DNA of 64,000 nucleotides from JBCDJG01 sp038748065. Lineage in GTDB: Bacteria > Pseudomonadota > Gammaproteobacteria > Pseudomonadales > Halieaceae. Position 1 is the first letter of the stretch; each line of letters opens with the position of its first letter. The DNA is taken from NCBI GenBank assembly GCA_038748065.1, contig JBCDJG010000023.1, forward strand, positions 8,561-72,560, read 5' to 3'. Positions 35,105 through 42,932 of this stretch are shown in pieces. The position numbers and the translations under genes were made by a program. The notes beneath the pieces were generated by a model. The model saw nothing but the letters and a program-made list of their open reading frames with translations. It was not told the origin of the DNA and ran no database searches.

Positions 35105-35742
35105 GAGCGGCCTCCGAGGCGGAACTCTATGGTCTGTCTTGCTCGCTGTGACTGAGGTGTTCCGTCAACAATCTTGGGTCTGAACTTCCAGCGTTTCATC
35201 GCGTCCATCGCGGCCTTGTCAAAAATACGCGGTGGATCTGATTCAATCACGGACGCCCCCGATACGGTCCCGTCCGGTCGAATAGTGACTGCCATGGTGA
35301 CATAGCCTTCTAGTTTGGCCTGCTTGGCAGCGCGCGGATAGGTCGGTGCCGTCCTTACAACGGGTATGACGTCGGTGTCGAAGCCCGCCAGCCCCTGACC
35401 TTGTTGCATAGCTCCCAGGAACGGGCCATCGCCGGAGTTTATGGGTATGCCAATGGAAGGCATATTCATATCCAGATTGGGGTTCAGGTTTGCCAGCTGA
35501 TTGCTGAGGTCGGGTGTCTCCGGCGGTGCTTCGGGAGGCGGCGGCTCCCGCAGCTTGCGTTCCTTGGTTCTGGTTTCTTCGTTTTGTTCCACGCGCACGA
35601 AGTTGAGATAAGTTCGCGACTTGTCGGGCTTTTCGAAGATGGCATCCGCGGCAATCATGAACTGCATGAGGGCAAACAGCGCGAAGCCTATACCGCAGGC
35701 CAGCACGAAGGTGGCCGCTTGTTTGGCAGCGCCTGTCACCAC
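35101..35742 (-). CDS. tonB: TonB-type energy transducer
   Basis: A 213-residue TonB: one N-terminal membrane anchor (FVLACGIGFALFALMQFMI, residues about 12-30), a short proline-rich linker (REPPPPEAPPETPD, about 65-78) and a C-terminal TonB domain with YPRAAKQAKLEGYVTMAVTI and KAAMDAMKRWKFRPKIVDG. The short linker is typical of TonB2-like proteins. GTG at 35742 follows the ExbD stop directly, with GAGGG upstream. It couples the proton-motive force from the ExbB/ExbD complex to outer-membrane receptors such as the one at 51940. Confidence 0.9.
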   Translation of the reverse strand: MVTGAAKQAATFVLACGIGFALFALMQFMIAADAIFEKPDKSRTYLNFVRVEQNEETRTKERKLREPPPPEAPPETPDLSNQLANLNPNLDMNMPSIGIPINSGDGPFLGAMQQGQGLAGFDTDVIPVVRTAPTYPRAAKQAKLEGYVTMAVTIRPDGTVSGASVIESDPPRIFDKAAMDAMKRWKFRPKIVDGTPQSQRARQTIEFRLGGRS

Positions 35743-36156
35743 TCAGAAGCCCTCATCAGCTGCAACGGATACGCTTTCTGCGCCCGCCAGGCGCGATTGA
35801 TCCATCACTTCAATCAACGTCTCTGTTTTGGAGTCAGCATCGGCGACGATGATGACCGCGGCACCGGGATTTTCGGCAAGGCCTCGCTCAACATTGGCGC
35901 GTACTGCACGCTTGTCTACCAGCCGCTTGTCCATAAATATCTGGTTGCTTGCCGTGATGCCAATCTGAATGCTGTTCGAGTCGGTAACCACCGCGGTGTC
36001 GGCATTGGGGCGACTGACATCGACGCCGGACTCCTTGACGAAGGTCGACGTTACGATAAAGAAGATCAGCATGATGAAGACCACGTCCAGCATCGGTGTC
36101 AGATCGATCTGGCTTTCTTCATCTTCACTCAGAAGGGTATCGATTTCGCTACTCAT
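35743..36156 (-). CDS. exbD: ExbD-type biopolymer transport protein
   Basis: A 137-residue ExbD. The single helix contains the proton-pathway aspartate in TPMLDVVFIMLIFFIVTSTF (about 20-40), and the periplasmic domain ends with ETLIEVMDQSRLAGAESVSV. The start overlaps the exbB stop by four bases (ATGA). With ExbB and TtpC it forms the motor of a TonB2-like system. Confidence 0.92.
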   Translation of the reverse strand: MSSEIDTLLSEDEESQIDLTPMLDVVFIMLIFFIVTSTFVKESGVDVSRPNADTAVVTDSNSIQIGITASNQIFMDKRLVDKRAVRANVERGLAENPGAAVIIVADADSKTETLIEVMDQSRLAGAESVSVAADEGF

Positions 36157-36680
36157 GCTTCGTGTCCATCATCAATTGTCAGTGCTTCGTTGAGGCGTTG
36201 GCGCTCTTTTCGAAAACGCCGCTCGAGGGCTGAGGCAAAGGGAATCGCGACCAGGGCGACCATCATGCCGGCCATGGTGGGTATCGTCGCGGCGCTCACG
36301 CCGTCAGCCATGGCGCGGGGGTTGCCCGAACCCATAAAGGCCATCACGTCGAAGACCTGGATCATGCCGGTCACCGTGCCCAGCAGTCCGAACATGGGTA
36401 ACAAAGCGATCAGCGTAGGAATCAGTTTCAGGTTGCGCTGCATGTCGATCTCGACCTCCGAGATCAGGCCTCGACGACACAATAGCGCAAGCCAGGAACT
36501 CCGATCATCGCGCCCGGCCCACTGCTGGCTGGCGCTGGAAAGGCCTGCAGCATGTTCGCGATAGAAATACCAAAAGCGCTCGAGAATTAGCCACCACAGC
36601 CAGATAGCGAGGAACAGGATGGCGTATAAAACGTCGCCACCCTTGTCCAGAAAGTCACGCAATGCGCTGATCGGTTCCAT
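36153..36680 (-). CDS. exbB: ExbB-type biopolymer transport protein
   Basis: A 175-residue MotA/TolQ/ExbB family protein with three helices: VLYAILFLAIWLWWLILERF, LKLIPTLIALLPMFGLLGTVTGMI in part, and TIPTMAGMMVALVAIPFA. It is the short, ExbB2-like form. It lies between the long TtpC-type gene and exbD, four bases after the former. Function: proton channel of the TonB energising complex in the inner membrane. Confidence 0.92.
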   Translation of the reverse strand: MEPISALRDFLDKGGDVLYAILFLAIWLWWLILERFWYFYREHAAGLSSASQQWAGRDDRSSWLALLCRRGLISEVEIDMQRNLKLIPTLIALLPMFGLLGTVTGMIQVFDVMAFMGSGNPRAMADGVSAATIPTMAGMMVALVAIPFASALERRFRKERQRLNEALTIDDGHEA

Positions 36681-36684
36681 GGGA

Positions 36685-38052
36685 TCAGGCGGCCTTGGCG
36701 TCCATTTCTGCTTTGTCAGCCATCAGCGCAGCGGACTGTTCACCGATGACCTTGCCCATAGCGGTCACTCGCGCGGCGAGCACGCTGTGAGACAGCAGAA
36801 GGGGGATTGCCGCGCACAGGCCCAGCACTGTTGTGATCAATGCTTGGGAGATGCCGCCTGCCATCAGTTTGGGGTCGCCGGTGCCAAACAGCGTGATCGC
36901 CTGGAAGGTGCCTATCATACCCGTGACTGTTCCGAGCAGGCCCATAAGCGGTGCAACCGCCGCGAGGACTTTGATAATGGGTAGCCCGCGTTTGATGTCG
37001 GACACGTCCCGAAAGATCGTCTCATCCAGCTTGCGCTTGATGGTCTCAAGATCAAAATGCTTGTTTTCGTAATACATGTTGAGAATGCGCCCGAGTGGGT
37101 TGTTGACGTCCGGGTGCTCCAGGTCCTTCATCTGCAGCTTCATGCGGCGTTGAACGCGCGCCAGATACAGGAAGCGCTCCAGCACGATGATCAGGCCAAT
37201 GATGCCGACGGCAATGATGGCGTAGCCAACGCTCCGGCCCTGCTCGATGCGCTCTGTCAGGCTCGGCGACTGCACTAACAGCCCCAGTAGCGCGCCGCGG
37301 GACGGGTCTATGTAAAACCCAACCGGGGCGCCCGGGGCGGCACCGTACAGGTCGCCTGCCGTGCCTCGGATATAGCCCTGTGGCTGTCTAGGCAGCTCGA
37401 CCACCTGCTCAGAATCAGAGAGATAGTTGAGGTATTTGTCGCCCGATACCATGTTGAAAGTACCGACGCGGACGATCTCACCGTTGGAAACATCGCCGTT
37501 GGGCTGAATGATATCGGTTGCGAAGCGGCTGACCTCGCCCGAATGCGCGATCTCCTGTACGAGCAGTTGCCACAGCGCCCGCATCTGCGGGATTGTAGGC
37601 ACCTCGGTGCTGGCGGCCAGATCAACGGCGACCTGCTTGCGTTCCGGATATTCCACCGTCACCAGGGAGCTATAGACAGAGGTTTCAGCATCGTCAGCCA
37701 TCTGCCGGAAGACTCCAAACAGTTCGCCCAGATCACCGACGCGGCGATCCAGCGTCTCCTGCAGCTCAGCTAACAGTGTTTCATTCTCGTCAAAGCGCGT
37801 CTTGAGTTCTTCTCGCAGTGCCTCCTGGGCAGCGACTTCAGCCTGCGCCTCACGCTTCAGGCGTTGCTGCTGATCGGCCTGGGCTCTGAAACGCGCCTCG
37901 CGTTCACGGTTGCGTTGAGCCTCCTCGGTCTGATTGTTTTCGACCCGCTCCAGAATGTCGCTCAAGGTCGGTGTGCTTTGCGCAATGGCCGGCAGGCTGG
38001 CGCATGTCAGTGCCGTCAGGCTGAGCGTGGCTACCCATGATTGCAGGTTCAT
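36685..38052 (-). CDS. ttpC: TtpC-type ExbB-like protein with coiled-coil N-terminus
   Basis: A 455-residue protein: signal peptide, a long charged coiled coil (residues about 30-110, rich in E, R and Q), a periplasmic domain, and from about 270 a MotA/TolQ/ExbB domain (AIIAVGIIGLIIVLERFLYL, then APLMGLLGTVTGMIGTFQAI). This matches TtpC, the extra ExbB-like component needed for Vibrio TonB2 function. It starts immediately after the stop of the DUF3450 gene, so the two are translationally linked. Confidence 0.9.
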   Translation of the reverse strand: MNLQSWVATLSLTALTCASLPAIAQSTPTLSDILERVENNQTEEAQRNREREARFRAQADQQQRLKREAQAEVAAQEALREELKTRFDENETLLAELQETLDRRVGDLGELFGVFRQMADDAETSVYSSLVTVEYPERKQVAVDLAASTEVPTIPQMRALWQLLVQEIAHSGEVSRFATDIIQPNGDVSNGEIVRVGTFNMVSGDKYLNYLSDSEQVVELPRQPQGYIRGTAGDLYGAAPGAPVGFYIDPSRGALLGLLVQSPSLTERIEQGRSVGYAIIAVGIIGLIIVLERFLYLARVQRRMKLQMKDLEHPDVNNPLGRILNMYYENKHFDLETIKRKLDETIFRDVSDIKRGLPIIKVLAAVAPLMGLLGTVTGMIGTFQAITLFGTGDPKLMAGGISQALITTVLGLCAAIPLLLSHSVLAARVTAMGKVIGEQSAALMADKAEMDAKAA

Positions 38053-38835
38053 TTAGCTGGCCTCCGGTGCGTTGATGGGTAGCTCCAGAAGGTCTGGTGG
38101 CGCCTGCTTGCGAGCCACCCGCAATCCGTCACGGACGCTGCGACGGTAGCCCGAGTCCAATACCTCCCAGTTGCCTGACCCTGCATTCCAGCGTCCGGTC
38201 TCGGCGCCATCCAGGGTCTGGTAATACAGTCCGATGCGGCCGATGCGCAGAAAATCCACGGCCCTGACCTGACCACCGGAGTCCAGTTCCCCGCGGTAAG
38301 CCTCGATGGTGCGGCCGTAGTCGGCCTCGATGTTGTAGGCCTCCATGATGCGGCGATATTTTTCGCCCGCCGTGACGTCGGCGCGATCAATCATGCTGCG
38401 CAGCTTCTCGATGCGCTCCAGCCGCTCGCCGCGGAGAAAAGGTACGTCCGCGGCCACGATATCTTCCAGCAGCTCGGACATTTCGATCATGAAGGGCAGG
38501 GCGCCAGTCTCGATACTCTCGATTTCCTCTGTCTGCCGGCGGATAGAGCCAATCTCTTGTTCCTGGGAATCTATCAGACGCTGCAGCTGTTGGTTGTAGA
38601 TGCTTAGGCTTTCTGCGCGCTGGATAGCGATACGGTAGTCCTGCAGGTCAGAGGCAGCCCTGTCATCGTACTGTTCGATCCGACGTTGGCTGCCAGCCGC
38701 TGCCGCGTCCGAGTTGGCCTGCGTGTCAATAGCAGCTTCCTGTGCTTGCACATGCGGCATGGCGAGCCCCAATGTGCATGCACAAACAAGCACACTCAGG
38801 GGCTTACCAAGGCGCGGTGATAGGAATTCGGTCAT
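38053..38835 (-). CDS. DUF3450 periplasmic coiled-coil protein
   Basis: A 260-residue DUF3450 protein, the usual first gene of TtpC-TonB2 operons. It has a signal peptide (cleavage about 31, after VQA), long coiled-coil stretches (SQRRIEQYDDRAASDLQDY, IDSQEQEIGSIRRQTEEIES) and the conserved FLRIGRIGLYYQTLDG with a WEVLD end. Its job in the complex is not established. It is the first gene after the sigma-54 promoter at 38935. Confidence 0.9.
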   Translation of the reverse strand: MTEFLSPRLGKPLSVLVCACTLGLAMPHVQAQEAAIDTQANSDAAAAGSQRRIEQYDDRAASDLQDYRIAIQRAESLSIYNQQLQRLIDSQEQEIGSIRRQTEEIESIETGALPFMIEMSELLEDIVAADVPFLRGERLERIEKLRSMIDRADVTAGEKYRRIMEAYNIEADYGRTIEAYRGELDSGGQVRAVDFLRIGRIGLYYQTLDGAETGRWNAGSGNWEVLDSGYRRSVRDGLRVARKQAPPDLLELPINAPEAS

Positions 38836-38934
38836 GGTGCATGGCTCCTCAGCTCAGGCAGGGTCGGTGTTGGCTGGAACGGGTTGCGCTGTGCCTTTAT
38901 AAAAGTCGGGCATCCTGTGCGCCTGCATTGATGG

Positions 38935-38950
38935 AGCAATTGTCGTGCCA
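38935..38950 (-). promoter_or_regulatory. Sigma-54 promoter of the TonB2-type operon
   Basis: On the minus strand TGGCACGACAATTGCT is a perfect -24/-12 element including the favoured G after TGGCAC. The predicted start near 38924 leaves a leader of about 89 bases. An exact NtrC-type site lies about 100 bases upstream (39053). The rest of the 310-base gap 38836-39145 shows no gene. Confidence 0.8.
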
Positions 38951-39052
38951 TGAGTGGCGGCCTCGGAATCCTGCGATTTGAAGGTGTTGGCGTTTCATTT
39001 CCTGTACAAGAGGTCAAGATTTGATCCAGGCTGGTGCGCCAAGCGGCGGTAT

Positions 39053-39069
39053 CGCACAAAAAGAGTGCG
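39053..39069. promoter_or_regulatory. NtrC-type enhancer site
   Basis: CGCACAAAAAGAGTGCG is a perfect inverted repeat containing GCAC-N7-GTGC, the NtrC core, at normal enhancer distance upstream of the sigma-54 promoter at 38935-38950. Confidence 0.72.
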
Positions 39070-39145
39070 GGCGCGGGTTGGGGGCCTGTTAGCGGAAGTC
39101 TTTACTACCCTCGAAAGTAAAGAGGCCTGGGCCGCGGCTGCAGTA

Positions 39146-39643
39146 TCAGCGCCAAAAATCGCGGTGGAGTTGTGCGATGGAATCGATGGCAGCCTCTACC
39201 GGGCCGATCACGCTGATGGCCTTTTGGCCGTGCTCGAAAATGTAGCGGCTAGGGACATCCAGGGTGGGGTTTTCTTCATGGTTGCCGGTGAGCTGCAGCA
39301 GCTGTCGCTCTGACATGCCATAGACCAGCCGGCCGATGTTGGCCCAGTACTGAGTGCCTGCGCACATCGCGCACGGTTCGACAGTGGAGTACAGTGTGCA
39401 GGTCCAGAGATGCTCAGCACTGAATTGCGATGCTGCCATGCGGGCCAGCGTCGCCTCGGCATGGTTCACCGTGTCGATGTTGCCCTGCTGCATCAACACA
39501 GTCTCGTGGTCGGCGTCCACGAGGATAGCCCCGAAGGGATGAAGACCTTCGGCCATGGCCTCCCTGGCGACCTCGTTAGCGCGCTCCAGGTTACGCAGTA
39601 TCTGCGCTTCGCTGGGCGGGTTTGGTGGCGCGACGTCGTTCAT
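39146..39643 (-). CDS. guaD: Guanine deaminase (cytidine deaminase fold)
   Basis: A 165-residue nucleoside/base deaminase with the zinc motif NHAEATLAR near 62 (His ligand and catalytic Glu) and EPCAMCAGTQYW near 91 (two Cys ligands). Length, FGAILVDADHETVL and the C-terminal half resemble bacterial guanine deaminases of the B. subtilis type more than tRNA-adenosine deaminases, which usually have shorter loops. Expected reaction: guanine to xanthine and ammonia. Its start overlaps the stop of the upstream 2OG oxygenase by four bases (ATGA). Specificity for guanine over other bases is inferred. Confidence 0.83.
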   Translation of the reverse strand: MNDVAPPNPPSEAQILRNLERANEVAREAMAEGLHPFGAILVDADHETVLMQQGNIDTVNHAEATLARMAASQFSAEHLWTCTLYSTVEPCAMCAGTQYWANIGRLVYGMSERQLLQLTGNHEENPTLDVPSRYIFEHGQKAISVIGPVEAAIDSIAQLHRDFWR

Positions 39644-40650
39644 GATGATCTCTCCGAAAAATTCGCGGCGATGCGCTGTTGCAGGTAGTCGTGGGCGGTA
39701 ATGGGCGGGTATTTGCCTAGCGGTCCTTCAATCAGCTGGTCGCGGTTGGCCTGCGCAAAAAAAGCGATGGTGTAACGGTCAGCCGCCGCTTCGCCGGATT
39801 CCGGCGCTCGCACGCGATGCAGGGTGGAGCGCAGTTTATCGTCGCTCCAGCGCATTAACATGTCGCCGATATTGCAGGTGATCAGGTCGGATTGGGCGGG
39901 CACAGGCGTCCACACGGAGCTTTGGGATTCCGCCCCCGGGCATACCTGCAAGCCATCCTGACCGTCGCGTTGAAACAGCAGGGTCAGGCAGTCAAAGTCG
40001 GTGTGGGCCCCCGCACGCCACTGCTCCGGCGCACCGGCAGGTCGCGGGCCTACCGGGAAGTAGTGGAGCAGGCGCAGCGTGCTCTGGTAGTGTTCGGACT
40101 CCGGTGCATGAGCTCTCGCGAAGAATGCTTCGTCGAAGCCCAGGCTGCGAGCAAAGCTTGAAAGCACGCGCATCGCCAATTGCCAGGCTCTGGCCTCGAA
40201 GTCCTCCATGATCGCTCGAAAACCCGGTAACTGAGCATCGTCGGGCCACAGGCCAGTCATCCGCGGGCGAGTCACCTGGTAAGACTCCTTCTGGTCCGGC
40301 GACCCCGTACTGGGCCTGACCTGCGCCATAGACTCCCAGCCTGCGTTGCTGCCATCGCGCAGTGGCCAGCCAGACTTCACTTTCTCTGGCAGCTCGAAAA
40401 ACGCAACGGCGGCGTCAAAGACCGCGTTCAGTTCCTCGACGTCAAAGCCATGTCCCCGCAGTTGGAAGAATCCGCAGTCTACGGCAGCCTGCCAAAGCGT
40501 CGGGTCCAACTGCTCCGTGCTAGACAGCGCCTCGAGATCGATTACCGGGACCTGGCGCGTCGAATCGAGCTCGCCGGCGCCGCCAAGACCGCGTTCCCTC
40601 TCCAGTTCTATCAGCGTTCTGTCCTGACTATTGTCGCTGGGTTTATTCAT
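39640..40650 (-). CDS. 2OG-Fe(II) oxygenase, isopenicillin N synthase-like, second copy
   Basis: A 336-residue relative of the 24699 protein. It has a DIOX_N segment (VPVIDLEALSSTEQL, CGFFQLRGHGFDVEEL) and the iron site HTD near 218 in RAGAHTDFDCLTLLFQ, His near 275 in RSTLHRVRAP, and the arginine of DRYTIAFF near 292. ATG 40650 is used; it lies eight bases inside the end of the DUF2165 gene. Being sandwiched between guanine deaminase and a membrane protein behind a sigma-54 promoter suggests oxidation of a purine or substituted purine. No substrate can be named from sequence. Confidence 0.86.
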   Translation of the reverse strand: MNKPSDNSQDRTLIELERERGLGGAGELDSTRQVPVIDLEALSSTEQLDPTLWQAAVDCGFFQLRGHGFDVEELNAVFDAAVAFFELPEKVKSGWPLRDGSNAGWESMAQVRPSTGSPDQKESYQVTRPRMTGLWPDDAQLPGFRAIMEDFEARAWQLAMRVLSSFARSLGFDEAFFARAHAPESEHYQSTLRLLHYFPVGPRPAGAPEQWRAGAHTDFDCLTLLFQRDGQDGLQVCPGAESQSSVWTPVPAQSDLITCNIGDMLMRWSDDKLRSTLHRVRAPESGEAAADRYTIAFFAQANRDQLIEGPLGKYPPITAHDYLQQRIAANFSERSS

Positions 40651-41176
40651 CGTCCGTCGGCGAAGCTCTCTCTGGCAAGTGAATAAAAATGAGGCAGGCG
40701 AATAAGCACATGATGAAGCGGAATGCGGCCTCCTGGCCATTCCAGGTAGGGGACTGCCACATCAGGAACCATTCAGCGCCAACTGTCATAAAGCCGCCGA
40801 ACCAGAGACCGATGCCCGCAATCAGTCCCCAACTGGCGATCATGGCGCCCTCCCAGTATCTGGCCAGATCATGGCTTCCCCGCAACATGCGCCAGGCTCC
40901 CAAACCGCATAGAAGCGCCACAATAAACTCGGCAACGATAATTAGTAGGTAGGCGAGATGGTGAACCCACGGTGCGGTGATTGCGCGCCACATCAGGCTG
41001 TTACCGTCGAACGTCGTGTCCATGCTGAGTACATGCTGCACGAAGGCAAAGTTGGAGTCGTAATCCAGGAGGTTGTTGGCCGCAACCAGAAGCGCAAACA
41101 GGCTGACCATCGCAACGGGCAAGGCCTTCATATAGCGCACGCCACGCGGCGTTGTCAGAAGTAAGTTCAAGGTCAA
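40643..41176 (-). CDS. DUF2165 small membrane protein
   Basis: A 177-residue protein with four to five hydrophobic helices and the DUF2165 pattern NNLLDYDSNFAFVQHVLSMD, then WRAITAPWVHHLAYLLII and WFLMWQSPTWNGQEAAFRF. The family has no established function. The TTG at 41176 gives the longest frame; a start at the GTG or ATG near 41131-41140 (MKALPVAM) is equally possible and keeps the first helix. First gene of the minus-strand operon DUF2165 - oxygenase - guaD. Confidence 0.8.
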   Translation of the reverse strand: MTLNLLLTTPRGVRYMKALPVAMVSLFALLVAANNLLDYDSNFAFVQHVLSMDTTFDGNSLMWRAITAPWVHHLAYLLIIVAEFIVALLCGLGAWRMLRGSHDLARYWEGAMIASWGLIAGIGLWFGGFMTVGAEWFLMWQSPTWNGQEAAFRFIMCLFACLIFIHLPERASPTDDE

Positions 41177-41276
41177 TGTCGTTTACGTCTCCCTGTCGCG
41201 AGCGCAGCTTGTAGATGCGTGAGTGCGTTGCAAGTTGCGGCGTTTGTCTTAAGAGACTTTAGCACCGAGTGAATTT

Positions 41277-41292
41277 TGCAAGAAGTGTGCCG
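41277..41292 (-). promoter_or_regulatory. Sigma-54 promoter of the DUF2165/oxygenase/guaD operon
   Basis: On the minus strand CGGCACACTTCTTGCA differs only in the first base from TGGCAC-N5-TTGCA, with exact spacing. The predicted start near 41266 leaves about 90 bases. The NtrC-type palindrome at 41374 lies about 80 bases upstream and can also serve the divergent promoter at 41443. Confidence 0.68.
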
Positions 41293-41373
41293 CCCGGGGC
41301 CTGGCTAAGAACGCGTCAGGGCCTTCTCTTACGGGGGAAACCGGGCCGGCTAGTCGACCGCATCCGCTTGCGG

Positions 41374-41390
41374 CGCACCAAGCCGGTGCG
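41374..41390. promoter_or_regulatory. NtrC-type enhancer site shared by divergent promoters
   Basis: CGCACCAAGCCGGTGCG contains GCAC-N7-GTGC; the dyad extends one base further on each side to 8-bp perfect arms around a 5-base centre. It is placed between two sigma-54 elements that point in opposite directions, about 80 and 50 bases away. Confidence 0.75.
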
Positions 41391-41442
41391 CCGCAGCGCA
41401 CTGCGTGGGCCAACACTGAGATAAATCGAACCGATAAATGGC

Positions 41443-41458
41443 TGGCACAGTAATTGCT
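41443..41458 (+). promoter_or_regulatory. Sigma-54 promoter of the FAD oxidase/AtzE operon
   Basis: TGGCACAGTAATTGCT is a perfect -24/-12 element. The predicted start near 41469 gives a leader of about 100 bases to the GTG at 41571. The 394-base gap 41177-41570 holds this element, its divergent partner and the NtrC-type site, and no gene. Confidence 0.8.
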
Positions 41459-41570
41459 GTTTCAAGCAGGGCTCATCTGCGCGGGCCCTAACGCCGTAAA
41501 GCTTTTGGGGCAGGCATTACTTGCTTGCACAATACGGCGTCAACGCCATCAAACGCTTAGAGGATGCTCA

Positions 41571-42932
41571 GTGAACCGCTGTACGAATGAATTCCTGCAA
41601 CAGGCCGGCGCCATCGTCGGCGCCGAGAATCTAGCTGTCGACGAAAAGACGCTGCGTTCCGGATCGCGCGACTGCTTCCATTTCTCGCCAGTGCTGGTGC
41701 CGCTGCTGGAAAGCTGTCAGGCAGAAGCGATCGCCTATCCCGAGTCTGAGGAGCAGTTGGTGCAGCTGGTAGCACTGGCTGTGAGCAATGGGGTCCCAGT
41801 GACCCCGCGGGGTGGCGGTACGGGCAATTATGGCCAGGGCGTTCCGCTGCAGGGTGGGCTGATGATCAACACCAAGCGCATGAATCGCATCGTGGACTTG
41901 AAAACCGAGGCGGCGCGAGTTGAAGCCGGTGTGAGCCTGTGGACGCTGGAAGCCGAGGCCGCTGCTGTTGAGGCCGAATTACGCATGTTTCCCAGTACCA
42001 TCGCGACCTCCAGTGCCGCGGGTTTCATTACCGGGGGCAGCGGCGGCATTGGCTCAATCGAGTGGGGCATGCTGCGCGACGGCGATAACATTCGACATGC
42101 ACGAATTGTCACAGCAGAGGCCACACCGCAGGTGATAGATTTGAACTCGCGTGATGAACTGCTCGATGTGCTGCACAATTGCGGTCTGACTGCCTTTGTC
42201 ACCGAGGTCACTTTTGCGATGGCTCCAAAAACGCAGTGGCACCAACACATATTTGCGTTTGACAGCCTGGACGAAGCACTGACGGTCGCCGACGAGGTGG
42301 CCAATGACAAGGCGCTTCGCAAACGCCTCGTCACTGCGTTCGAGTGGCCCATACCCTCTTTCTTCAAGCCGCTGGTTCGACGAGGCGCCTGCCCGGAGGG
42401 CAAGGCCCTGCTGTTCCTGATTACGGATCTCGATGAGGGGCAGATGGCAGACTACATGGTACCCATTGGTGGACAGGCTACCTTCTATCTGCCGCCGCCG
42501 GAGCCTGGCTCCAAGACCAAGGGTTTTCAGATTTATGAATTCACGTGGAATCACACGACACAGTGGGCGATGAAAGCGGACCCCAACCTTACCTATCTGC
42601 AGGAGGGCTTTGCGACCGAGCGACTTCAGGAACAGCTGCGGGCGCGTCGGGAGCGCTTTGGAGACCAGGTGAGTGCCCATGTTGAATTCACGCTGGACGT
42701 AGAAAGCGGTTCCGCAAGGGCAGGTGGCTTGAGCATCGTGGACTTTCGTGGCAAGGACCAGCTTTGGGAGCTCATCGCTTACTGCGAAGACAATGAGATT
42801 CGCATTTCCAACCCACACACGCATTTCCTCGACGATGACACCCGCTGGTACGGTGATAACTTCCTGAAGGCGAAAGATCGCTGGGATCCCCATCATCTGC
42901 TGAATCCCGGTCATCTCCATGCCCTCGAATAG
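41571..42932 (+). CDS. FAD-linked oxidase (PCMH/GlcD type)
   Basis: A 453-residue flavoprotein of the vanillyl-alcohol-oxidase/GlcD superfamily. The PCMH FAD-binding domain shows PVTPRGGGTGNYGQGVPLQG near 78-97, FPSTIATSSAAGFITGGSGG near 140 and GSIEWGMLRDG; the C-terminal part ends DPHHLLNPGHLHAL, the usual family terminus. No cysteine for covalent flavin is obvious. It oxidises an unknown hydroxyl, amine or ring carbon. GTG at 41571 has GAGGA seven bases before it and begins the conserved part well, whereas the upstream in-frame sequence crosses the promoter. First of seven overlapping genes that lead to AtzG/AtzE. Confidence 0.85.
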   Translation: MNRCTNEFLQQAGAIVGAENLAVDEKTLRSGSRDCFHFSPVLVPLLESCQAEAIAYPESEEQLVQLVALAVSNGVPVTPRGGGTGNYGQGVPLQGGLMINTKRMNRIVDLKTEAARVEAGVSLWTLEAEAAAVEAELRMFPSTIATSSAAGFITGGSGGIGSIEWGMLRDGDNIRHARIVTAEATPQVIDLNSRDELLDVLHNCGLTAFVTEVTFAMAPKTQWHQHIFAFDSLDEALTVADEVANDKALRKRLVTAFEWPIPSFFKPLVRRGACPEGKALLFLITDLDEGQMADYMVPIGGQATFYLPPPEPGSKTKGFQIYEFTWNHTTQWAMKADPNLTYLQEGFATERLQEQLRARRERFGDQVSAHVEFTLDVESGSARAGGLSIVDFRGKDQLWELIAYCEDNEIRISNPHTHFLDDDTRWYGDNFLKAKDRWDPHHLLNPGHLHALE

